This document shows, piece by piece, positions 43,611 through 54,324 of a stretch of 64,000 bases of DNA; within the stretch, counting starts at the first letter, position 1, and each line of letters begins with the position of its first letter. Where the stretch lies: positions 1,922,001 to 1,986,000 of the forward strand of contig JAMXSV010000017.1 of NCBI GenBank assembly GCA_027559495.1, written 5' to 3'. The translations under genes and the position numbers were made by a program. This stretch comes from Aurifilum marmelostoma. Taxonomy: Eukaryota; Ascomycota; Sordariomycetes; Diaporthales; Cryphonectriaceae. The notes beneath the pieces are model-generated. The model saw nothing but the letters and a program-made list of their open reading frames with translations. It was not told the DNA's origin and did no database searches.

Positions 43611-46600
43611 CTATACACCGCTGTTGTTTCTCCTTCCTGTGCCTCCCCTAAAGTAGTTATAACTCATTGGGTCCACATCGTAGTCAGGCTCGTTCTGGGG
43701 TAGGTTCCCATAACCACCTACGCCACCCCCGAGCCCACCAAACTGACCTGGCGTCCGACCATCTGCGATAGTTGTTGATGGCTCGAAGCTGTCCTGAGCA
43801 TCGCCATAAGGACCTGGCATGGGTGCTGCCGAGCGCACAAGGTTTGAGGTCGACTCGCTCGCCGCCACCAGGCCGTAAGGCGATCGCGTGCGTGAGGGGT
43901 ACTCGGTCGTGGGGGGAGCCGTATGCGCGGGGCGACGCAGACCTGTTGGGTGCCGCAAATGGGGCGCCACCGTAACCCAGGTCACTGCCGGCAGGAGCGT
44001 ATCCGCCCTTGTGTGTGTTGTGCAGCATGCCGCCCACGGGCGTGGCAGGCCTCGACTCCGTGTCTGATCCGGCCCAGTTGCTCGACGGCGTACCTGGTCG
44101 GTAGATGTCCATGCCGGTGCCGAGCTCCTCGGCAAACTCCTGGCGGTTTTTGTAGTATTCGAAATCGAGGCGTCCTTCAGGCACAATCTCAAACCCAGAG
44201 AGTCCGCTCCCGGCAGCCTTGCCTGGCCGACCCGAGCTCATGGGGTCAAGCGCGTACGTATCGCTATACCCAGACACACTTGTACCATCTCCTGAACCAG
44301 CCTCCCGACCATCGCTGAGCCGACCTCGGTACACACTGGCAAGAATATTCTGAGCCTTGGCGTGCACCATGGGCGTGATGAGCGGCCTGTACAGGACTGG
44401 GTGTCCAAACTTGGCAGCGAGGCGGTCGCTCCTCAGGTTCTCCTTGTGCGCAATACCAACCTCTGCCTGTGGGCTGTGGGGAACAAAGCGGGTGCTGTAG
44501 TAATGAATCTTGTCGTCAAAGGTCTTGGCAAAGAAGATCTTGAAGCCAATGACGATGAACGGCAGCGGCACGATCGCATAGACCTGGATATAAGTTCCCC
44601 AGCCTCTCTCGAAGACCACCAGGAAGACGACCAGGTTGGAGAAGAAGAGAGCAAAGAGCATGCGGTTGATCAAGACACGCCATGACATACCCCCGCTCTC
44701 GTTCTTGGTGATGAAGACGTACATCAGCAGGTATTTCTTGAGGACGCAGTCGATGGAGAAGAAAAGTGCCACAGCCGGTAGCACAAGGGGCTGGATCGTC
44801 CCGTAACAGAGAGCCACTGTGCTGTAGAAGAGAGCGTAGTTGTAGTGGCTGGCATAGTCAAAAGGCTGCGGAGCACTGAGCTCAATCATCTCACGAGGGG
44901 TTGGAGAACCCAGCTTCCGCTTGAACAGGGCCAGGATCAGCTGCCAGACCTGCGCCAGATCGACTGCCGTGCTGAGCTGTCTCTGCAACAGATACGTGAT
45001 CCAGTATGGAGAGACGGAACACAGCGCGACCATGATGGAGCTTCCGAAATTCTGGGCCACAATAGCACTCCACGCATCCTTTCCCGACCTTGTAGACTTG
45101 ACCACGGCCGCTACAAACGTCCACAATCCACTGAAAAGGGAGAAGACGACCAGATTGTTGAAGATAAAAAAGCTGTAGAGCTTTGCAATGACATGCCGCT
45201 CCCGACCAGACTTGGTCTTGTCACCACTCCTGATGGACAACCGTCTGAAAATGATCGGAAGCAGGATATAAGTTGCGGATGTGATGGCTGGAGAAGCGAT
45301 ACCCTGAATGATAGCCCACAGGATTGGCTGTGCGTTCAGAGACGTCTGAAAGTCCTTCCATAGGGATCCAAGGTTGCTGAAGCTGACCAGGAAAATGGCA
45401 ATCATGGCGTTGGGCGCGATCCACACAATCGTCAACAAAGCGATCCAGAGGTTTATGATGAGCCTCTTCCGCCATCGGGTCGCCGGGGTGAGAGACATGT
45501 TATCCCAGATGATGTCGCTTGGTCGTGGGGCCAGTTGCATAGTAGCACCTTCAGGTTTCTTCTTCCTGCCCGTGTAGGCTATCGCATGAGCCTCGCCTAT
45601 GTCCGAGTAAGAAGCAAATCCAAACGGTCTGGTGTTCCTCCTGTCCACGCTAGCCCTGGCCTCTTTGATGTCGAACTCGAGAGTTTTGATCCGCTGCGTG
45701 AGATATTCGATGGCGTCGAGTCTCTGGCCCTTGGGATAGGTCGCATGGGCTCGATCCTTTTTCGAAGGCAGGCAGGTTGGTCTTGCCGCGGGAATGTTGT
45801 TGGGATCCCTGAGATACCTAGCGAGGACCTTCTCCAGCTTGCGAACCACCCTGTCGTGCTCAGCAACGAGATCCGGAAGGTCCTTCACGTCCCGAGCAAT
45901 CGCAGTCCTGGAGAACGAAGAACTTGGCGCGATGATATCAATCATTCTGGCAATGCCCTCATCGGAACATAATTTCTTGGGTATATCGTAAAGCTATCAA
46001 CACTCCATTAGCACTTGTGGTCTCGCGTTGAGACTGAGTCGTCTCCAGCCGAGAAACAACTTACCATCAGCGTCCGTGCATGCAGACTGGACTGATACTC
46101 TGGGCTCTCGAAGTACTCGCGGCGTAGGTGCAAGAGTTTCCTATAATTCCACCAAAGTCCTCCCAGAACCGTAATGTTGTAAATCCAGGCGCATATGACG
46201 GTTGCCCACTGTGCATTGTTCCACGCATTCTGGGGCGTGAGCCGTATTGCCCAGTTGACATTATCCGTCATGATAGAGAGCGTCCAGTTGACTGGGATCA
46301 GGATGGCACAAGCGGCTATCGACATGACGATGAACATGTTGCGGCACATCTCACCGAAGCGCATGAATACGGCGGCATCCAGTCCAGCGAGCCGAATCAG
46401 CTCCTTCTCGTTGGTAGCCCAGAGGGGCTTGACCCAGGCAAACGGCCCCTTGCCCAGCGGTGGTGGTGCCTTGGACTCGTCGGCATGTTTGAGCTTTGGT
46501 GCGTAAACGACGGTGTGGTACGGGCGAAAAAAGGAGAAGAGGATGACGACTGCAACGGTGACGCCAAGAGACGAGGCGAGGGAGGCCAAGATGGAGGCGG

Positions 46601-46793
46601 ATTGTACCTATCAGTTGGGCAGGAGAACGTCAGTCTACACACAAAGCTCTCGTCCTGATCCCGTGGCCACGAAAGAGGCAGGCATGCATACCTCGCTCTT
46701 GAAAGGATCCTGCAAAAGATCGAGTAGAGTCGAGCCGGCGTCGGTGGTGTCCCTGGCATGGAGCGCCGATATCGTCCTCGATATAGAATCCAT
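43611..46793 (-). CDS. csc1: Csc1/Rsn1 (TMEM63/OSCA) calcium-dependent channel, frame broken near the C-terminus
   Basis: Exons 46793-46692, 46607-46065 and from 45993 on (introns 84 and 71 nt). The protein starts MDSISRTISALHARD, has helix 1 (ASLASSLGVTVAVVILFSF), RPYHTVVYAPKLKH, the soluble domain LYDIPKKLCSDEGIARMIDI, then FGFASYSDIGEAHAIAYT and the RSN1_7TM block (WIAPNAMIAIFLVSFSNL, PAITSATYILLPIIFRRLS, FFIFNNLVVFSLFSG, and onward), about 11 helices. It is the fungal hyperosmolality-gated cation channel. In the long hydrophilic tail the frame is lost at a G6 run (43911-43916; C6 on the coding strand): read literally the protein ends at 43684 (984 residues) with an unfamiliar Arg/Trp-rich end, while the frame one base over continues the conserved SPYGLVAASES... 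VDPMSYNYFRGG tail to the stop at 43611. Sequencing error or a genuine indel are both possible. Confidence 0.85.
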
Positions 46794-49700
46794 AGTGAGA
46801 GCTCGGGTTGGTGCCCTTGAGGGCAACAGGCTTATTCCAACCCAGTCAATTCGGAGAATTTCTGGTGCAAGAGGGACTCGTGATGGGTGATGGGATGGTG
46901 GTGACTACCCAGCTGGAAAGGGCGAGGAAATCTTGAGAGTATATCGTCACGTCAGACTGTGCAACGTCGAGGAGATCCAATGCCTTGTAGGACTGTGCAC
47001 AGCTCCAAAGCGGTCGGTATCCTCGATCGTCGGGCCAGCGCTCTCTCGTTCAGATATTGACGAGGCGAAACGGGTTGAAGCTGGGGCCAGGAAGCGCGGT
47101 CTGCCCCGAAAAGTTGGCCGTGTCGCGGGTCGGGGCCCGACGGTCGCACGGGCTGCGAGAGAAATGCAAACAAAGAGGTGGCCGAGGCCAGTCCTTGCTT
47201 CCTGTCGACCACTGACGGGTGAGATTTTACCCAGACAAGATCTCCGTATCGGTACAAAACGAGCGGATTGACGCGGGGTCAAAGAGGGAGGGAGGCGGAT
47301 CGAAAGGGAGGGAGGACGATCCAACCGATTGTCGAGGCTTTGTTCGGGCCGCAGAAGCCTCGATCGTGGTCAGGATGAACGAAAGGAGGGTTGGTGAAGA
47401 CGGTGTTTGGGCGTGATCAAAGGGGAAAAAGGGAGATGCAAACAAGTACCAAGTAGGGGTGAAAGGATGAACTGGACAATGACAATCTATACCAATGACG
47501 ACAATAGACGAGCAGATCGGACAAGGTGGGCACTGGGCAAGAGGGAGGGAGGGAGGGCCCACACAGTCCATGTGGAACCTTGCTTTTTTTTTTTTTTTTT
47601 CCTCTTCTTCTTCTTTCCCCTTCTTCACTTTCGTGCCGATAAAGTTTCTTTCCGCTCGACTACGTATCGTGTTTGCGTGGCTGCTGACTTGCCCCAAGGG
47701 ATGAGCTAGATTAGAGATGTCCGCGGGGAAAATGGCACATGAAGGCACATGCACCACTTGACTGTGCATACCATCAACGTCAGACGCCAAATTCGCTACG
47801 GCTGAGGACCCCTTTTTTATTCGCTACATGGTGAGTACTGATTACTAGAAGAGGCCGTGATGTGCGACAGCCCATCCGCGGCCAGCAGGGCCAACCACAA
47901 GCTTGGCCGTGCACCGCCTCGTTTGAAGAATCCACCATAAAAAAAAAAAAAAAGACGGACAACTCTAGTCTTGAATAAGAACAAGGTTATGCACTTTTTA
48001 GTCCTAAGTCCTTCTTTTTTTCTCTCTCTTTTTCTTCTTTAACCAAGCGGTGCCGGACTGCTAGGCTGCACCACGAGGTTCCCCCTGCCCAAGGAATGAT
48101 GGAACTCCCCATGCGCTTTTCTTTTCGAGATTGACCAGCCCCGCTGCCACAAAGTACCACAGCATGCCCTGGGTCCCCTGGTCCCGATGACCTCACAGGG
48201 TCACGGCTTGAGGTGAACAGTGGTGGGGTCGATTCCAGGGGGCCCTGTCCGGGGCCCTAAAACGGCCAGACCTCTGTCCGCCCTTACTCCTCCATGGCCC
48301 TGATTGGTGTCAACGGCCACTAACACAGTAGCCAAAGTCAAGCCAGTTAGCCGGTGCTGCTATTTTTGAAAAGCCGCAAGGAGCCCAACATTTCTAGTCT
48401 CTCGGCATGGCTGCACCAAAGAGACACGGTTTTCTCGTATCCTTTTTCCCACTAGGCCGCCCGGCCACGATGATCATCACGTCTTTGTTTCGAGCTGCCT
48501 GGACGAAACGTTCCCTCCAGATAATGCTGACCAGTGTCCCCCGGAATGGCCCACTGCGGAGAGGAGAATCTTTCCGAAATGCGGCACGCGATAGCATAGC
48601 GCTCAACACGGCAGGATGGTGAATGGGGTGGGCGTGGCTGTGTCGAGATCGGTTTGCGCCTCGATCTTGCCAAACTCTCATTCGACTAAGAGTGACGCGC
48701 AAGATCTGTCCCTTGCATGGACCGTACCGTACATACCAGTAGCGCGCAGATCTACCTACTTACTCAGGTACAGATGAGACGTGAATTTTTACTTTGGTTT
48801 GCGTTTTTTTTTTCTTTTCTTTTCTCTCCCGAAGGCAACAAAACAAACCAGGAGAAAAACATATATCAATGGATGCTAAGGATCGAGCCTAGAGTCACTG
48901 CCACCAGCTCATCATTATGACCGATGAACCTACTAAGTGGACGTCTGACCACTCGTTCGCATAGAGACCCAATACCAGCTCGCCATATTTACTGCCTCAG
49001 CATCCGCTACTGCCCACCGTTCTATTCTCAGCTGCCATCCCAGCTGATCACACCGCTGAACAGACGGATAGAACGTTGCAGCACACTACACTGAGCAACA
49101 TCATGTGGTGGTGCCATGCTGACTGAGTACAGTCTTGGCCAATATTGTCTACAGCATGATGCAAAATTACTGTATTGACGGTTGTGTGCTGAACATGCAT
49201 GTTTTTTGTTCATGTCGTGGAATGTCTGTCTGTCAAGTGACAGAATCATAAGTGCCAGTTATTCTATCCCGTCTACCAACATGCATTCTGAGCCAGGACG
49301 AAAGGTTGTTTCATCAAAGAGAGACGACCTTGCCATGCAATTCATCACGTCCTTCATATCGCCACTCTGCACCAGTCTGGTTCTGACTCGAAACCCCAAA
49401 CCACAGGCAGGTCTGAGGCTTTCGTAGGCGCTAGATAACTAAATCCAGTCAATGACAGCATATTTCGTAGAAGCAGCAGCATCCTGAATCTATTAAGTTT
49501 ATAGCCAGGTGGCACTTTAGATCTTTAGCTTCAGTTTACAGTTTTTACTGAAACTTGAGCCTTGCTTGGCATTGGTGTACATCTACAGAAGCTATAAGCA
49601 AACAGGAGATTCAGGAACCTCCAGCCTCTGATTTCTTTCATGCTTGCTGCTTGCCTTGCCTACTCCCAGTCCGGACCCGGCCCGCTGGGCCCGACCCGCA

Positions 49701-50413
49701 ACGGGCCCGACTGTCAGGGACGGGAACCACCAGCACCAGCGCCAGGTCCCAGAACGTCGGTCCCGGAATGTCGGGTCAACAACTCAAAACACCAAATCTA
49801 TGCAATTCTTCCATGGCTTCTGTTGTTTACTCTGCTTGAATCCCAGTGGTTAGTGGAATGCTACATGATCACTTGTGAATGATCTTTTCTCCCAACGAAA
49901 ATGTGGGAGCACATTAGACAACGTTTCCAGAATCAAGCGTCATCGTTACTAAATTTGCATTCATCAAACATTGCACAGGGGCACTGGCACTTGTGATGGG
50001 TTCTGAGAAAGAGAAAGTAGCCTTTGTTTTTGTTTCCTTTAATATCGTATATACAAAGGTCTGCCAATGCACCAATCCTATTCCGGTGTGTTTTCCAAGA
50101 CGGAATGTCCACCGCAACGTTTTCGAGAAGCCATTTAGAGTCACATAACGCCGTGTGGCACCGAAGCATCAACACCTTTTTCCGGCCCACAACCCAAACT
50201 TGACCGTGGAGGGAAACTCACTCCGAAGATAGACGAAAGTATGATGAAGGACAGGAAGAAGGGGGAGAAAAAGAATCAAGAAAAACAATCGACGCCTTTT
50301 GTTGCTGTTTCATCTTGATTTCTCCATGGATGATCCTGTGAGAAAAACAAGATTTCTGTTCTGAGACCTGTTGTTCGGACAAATGCACACACTTCAAAGT
50401 TTTAAGCAATCAC
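46794..50413. other. Long intergenic region, no gene recognised
   Basis: 3.6 kb. The first kilobase upstream of csc1 is pyrimidine-rich on the minus strand (47270-47330 and 47400-47560), which suits a long csc1 leader. A T run at 47584-47600, an A run at about 47937-47953 and CT-rich tracts at 48010-48040 and 48800-48830 are present. Open frames such as 47227-47790 are low complexity. From 49000 on sequence is AT-richer with no recognised gene; the last part is the 3' flank of the next gene. Confidence 0.35.
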
Positions 50414-51917
50414 CTAGTCCACACGGCCCTGGCTTCGAGTCTTCCGCTGGGTACGTCCTACTGGAGCTGGCTCCTTCTTCTTGTTCTTACGCTTCTCCTT
50501 CATATCATCTACCACGCCCTTGGCCTTGGCCACAGCCTTGGCAATTGGGCCTTTGCGTTTCTTAGCAGTGGGCTCATCAGCACCGGCGGGTCCCTCAGGA
50601 TCTGCCTCTGCCTTGCGCTTCTTGGACGTGGCGTTTTCCCCTCCAGTCACAGACGGGTTGCTCAGAGAAGTCGCTGCGGCCGGAGCAGCGGCAGCGGTGG
50701 TGCTCGTTTCCTTGTTGTCGGAAACGGGGGCGGGGGCCGTCCCCTCGACGCCTGTGACAGGGGTCGGCGCTGGCTCGGCTGGCTTCTCTGCAGGTAGGGT
50801 AGAGACTGGAGCAGGCGCTGTCTCGGCAGGCTGCTCCGAGGCCGTGACAGGAGCTGCATCTTTCATCTCGACATCCTCCTTCACGGCTGGTGTCGCATCT
50901 GAAGCGGCAGCAGCTGCGAGGGGGGCAGGATCTTTCTTTTCGGTAGCCTTGCTCTCTGTCTTCTTCTCTTGCGTCTCCTCCGTGACTGTGGCATCTGCCG
51001 TGGTGGCAGCCCCAACCAAGGCAGCTGTAGGTGCATCTGCGTTCTCAGCTCCGCCACTCTTCTTCTCACCTCCGTTGAGTACTGCAGGGGTCGCATCCGA
51101 CACGGGCGGAGCATCGGTAGACGGAGCAGATGCAACTGGGGCATCCCGAATACCATCAGTCTTGGCGAGCACAGCTGGCTCTGGTTCGGCGGTCGTGACG
51201 GGTACATCACTCACACCATCATGCTGAGTTGCCTCGCTTGGCTTGGGCGCAGACGTCTCTAGGAGCGCCCCAGTCATCACAGGTGGGTCAGCGGAAGAGG
51301 CGCTGTCGGCAGCTCCGGCGCTGCCGTTGGCTGAGGCTCCTGTGGCAGGTGCTGCTATGGTCGAGGAAGCCGGCTTCTCGGCAGCAGCCTCAGGAGCAGG
51401 CGCATCCGCCTGCTTGTTCTCCTCGGGTACCAGAGACTCGATCTTGCCACCGACGCCGTTGACACCAGCGCCGTTCTTTTCAGGTGCTGCGGCATCACCG
51501 TTTGTAGTCGCAGCTGGCGTCTCGGCCGGCTTGTGAAGGTCTGGTGTCACTGACAGCGGCTGTGTGACGCTGGAAGGAGCCGGGTCGGAGGGCTTTCCAT
51601 TCTGCGCCGCCTCAGCGAAGGGATTCTTAGGCGCAGCATTGTCGCCGGTCGCTGCAGCAGAGGGTGGGTTGACCGGAGCTACATGTTGCCAATGGCACGT
51701 CAGCGATGGCGGTCAGTTCGGGAGCGATTGCGCCAATCGGTGCAGATGGCGGTGAGTAGCTGACAGGGACGGCGCGAACACCATACGAGCTCACTTGAGC
51801 TCGATTGAAGCCACTGCAGGAAGCAGACCACATGTTCGCGATGGATGGCCGCAATCTTGCCGTTACAGGTGAAGCAAACTCACCTGCGCTGTTGACGGGA
51901 GCTGAGCTGTCGGCCAT
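50414..51917 (-). CDS. Ala/Pro-rich acidic protein with basic nuclear-type tail, unknown function
   Basis: Exons 51917-51884 and 51678-50414 join to 432 residues (205-nt intron with a GCTGAC branch-like motif near its acceptor). Start MADSSAPVNSAGAPVNPP; the next exon repeats APVNP. The first 330 residues are low-complexity Ala, Pro, Thr, Glu and Val with imperfect repeats of PAPVS and EKPAEPAPTPV type. The last 90 residues are basic and patterned: TSKKRKAEADPEGPAG, TAKKRKGPIAKAVAKAKGVV, MKEKRKNKKKEPAPVGRTQ and RKTRSQGRVD. Three KKRK-type nuclear signals and the C-terminal GRTQRKTRSQGR motif, which I recall in other ascomycete hypothetical proteins, suggest a nuclear, perhaps chromatin-bound, disordered protein. 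No domain is recognised. Confidence 0.78.
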
Positions 51918-54324
51918 GGCGATGACGTAATGCCTGGAGAGCTAAATGCCAAACGGGCAGAGGGCGAGATCGGATTGCAGATGATGCGCAGGGCGCAGTG
52001 GAGGATGGCAAGCAATTGGAGCTGCTGCTGCTGAGAAATGGGAGATGGAGGCGTGCTGTTGAGGTTGGATAAGTGGTGGTGGAGGATGAGCAGAGCAGGA
52101 AAAGCTGAGAGGTCGAGCGAAGGTTTGGGAAAGGAGAGAAATGCAAACGGCCGAAGCTGGGCTGGGGGGGGGGGGGGTGGAAGAGGATCGAAGGGACAGG
52201 TGAGTGAGGTTAAACTGGTACCGTGGTAACTGGCTGGGTCTTGGGTTGCAGGCCTGGTCCTGGTCTGCGCAGGAATGAGAAGGTCGTGTACTATGTACTA
52301 ACATCTCCATAGCTAAAATGTGTCTGTCCCTGTTATGGCGGCTCCAGGCGGTGGAGGTACTGTGTAGTCGTGTACCAGCAAGATACTATGGCATTAACAC
52401 GACCTCTACATACTGTACAATGGGGACTAGCAGGTGATTACGGCCTGCAGGTGAAGAGAAAAACACTTGCTGCCGACAACAAACTCTGGCCAAGTACCTC
52501 GCGAGAAATGTACATGATACATTAAAGCAAGGGCTCCGCCAAACCTCCTTGCCTTCTCCATCTTGTCTCGCCCCCATCTCCGCTCATTGCAGCACGTAAT
52601 CCAGCTCTGGAGTCGCTGTAATAACGACCGCCTTTTCAACACGATGGATACGAAAGCTTGCAGAAGATACAGTTAGCTGTACTTTTAGACCATGGTAGAT
52701 GTATGACAAGCATTTGCATGAAACAGTCAAGGCGAACTCAGCCGCCATCCACTGGAAATTGCTTTTCCTTTCCTTTGCACCACTTCAGAGCAAGTCATTG
52801 CTTTCCCAGTTGTGCAAATGAGATTGATCTCAAGCAACTGAAACACCGACGTCCGTCTCGACACCATCGACAACTTCCTCCATAGCAGAGAGTAGTGTTG
52901 CGGTCAAGATATCATGTGCCATTCATAGAAGACTTGGCACAGTCTACCATGCCCACTGTCACTGATGCGGCGTTGTAGGACCACCCTGTCGAGGCTCGTC
53001 CTCCCATCGCTCACAATACCTACATATATTTCTCTCACACCTCTACTCGTGGCCGTTGGCTAACCAAAAGGACACCCGACACCGGCTCCGTGCGAAGAGG
53101 CAGACATGCAACTGTTGATGATGTGGACCTCAATACAGAGACAATCTACGGATCTTGCTCCATATTCGTGCTCAGATCTCCATATTGCAGCATGTATGTC
53201 CCTGCAGGGTCTTCCTGCAAGAGGGCTGGAGGAGCCCGGTACTTCACCAGAAAGCAAAGCCCATCTTGGCCTGAATTGTCTCGTGCCCATGGTGCATTGA
53301 GCGCTTGGCATGCCAAAATTTCTCTCCTGGATCAGACCTCCGGTAAAAAAGATTACTCGGCCATATAGAGGCAGTCGCTTGAAGAGGTGTTCAGTTCACG
53401 AAGAATCAAAGATTGGCTGCTTATCAACCACACAAGATCTATCATGTATGTACTTAGACTTCTAGCCTTCCCCGGAAACGCTCAGGAGGGTCTCGGCACT
53501 TTTTCTTTTGCGGGGAACGCACCCCAAGAAACGAAGATCCATGCAATTAGTCGGCATCCTTCGGCTGAGGGATTGGTCGGTGGTCTGCTTTCATCAGCTA
53601 TGATGGGCATGCTACCACGAGCACGTCTTCAAGAGCGCATCAAACGCTTCAAAAAATGCTGATTACAATCGACAACATCTAAAGACTAACAGGTCACATC
53701 ATCTAGCGAAACCTTGCGAATAGCTTCCTGTCGGAAGACCATCGGAGACGATGGTGCCGCCAAGACTCGCGCCGAGTCCCGCCACGGCTTTGTGCCTCCC
53801 GCCAAGAACGGCGCCGATGAATCACCTGGCTTGGTATACCGCGTTACCGTCCATTGACCAGCATGGGGGGAAGACAGAATGGCGAGATTACCAAGACTCT
53901 CGAGATCCTCAACGAGTCGAGCGATGGGACTAGGCAGCCGACATTTGCCCAATACCGGACATGGCGCATGGTCATGAATATACTCTATCATCTTGGCCTG
54001 GCCTCGGCGCCATGGAGCTTGCCGTCATCGCTCGTGTCGATTCCTTCTGGCCGGGATATCGAGAATTCTCTTCAGGACGTCCTGTTGGTGTTCTGTGTAC
54101 TCCTCAGTAAACAAGTATATAAGTCGCTACCCCTCACGCAGACACTTGCCATTTATCAACATTGAACCGTGGTTCAATCGCCATCTCAGAAGACATCTTC
54201 TCCGCGAACACCACGCTCTCGAACTCCGAGACGACTCTATTTCTCGGCCAACAGGCTTTGATATCCATGCCAGTCACTGCGAACTTGCTGTTGGTGTCAT
54301 CTATGGTCATCAAGTGATCTCACA
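51918..54324. other. Intergenic region with G14 tract; promoters of flanking divergent genes
   Basis: 2.4 kb between the Ala/Pro-rich gene (minus) and the ENA ATPase (plus). A G14 run lies at 52164-52177, about 250 bp upstream of the minus-strand gene. A minus-strand frame 53991-53686 (101 residues, true ATG) is unrecognised and not called. The region before 54325 is the ATPase promoter. Confidence 0.35.
52164..52177. repeat. Homopolymer of 14 G
   Basis: Fourteen consecutive G on the plus strand, about 250 bp upstream of the start of the Ala/Pro-rich gene, where it reads as poly-C. Confidence 0.85.

Noticed and set aside
47227..47790. Minus-strand frame of 187 residues upstream of csc1
   Set aside because: Low-complexity Lys/Glu and Pro/Ser runs from a pyrimidine-rich leader, and the start is not ATG.
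53686..53991. Minus-strand frame of 101 residues with a true ATG upstream of the ENA ATPase
   Set aside because: No recognisable family and sits in a promoter; kept only as a remark.
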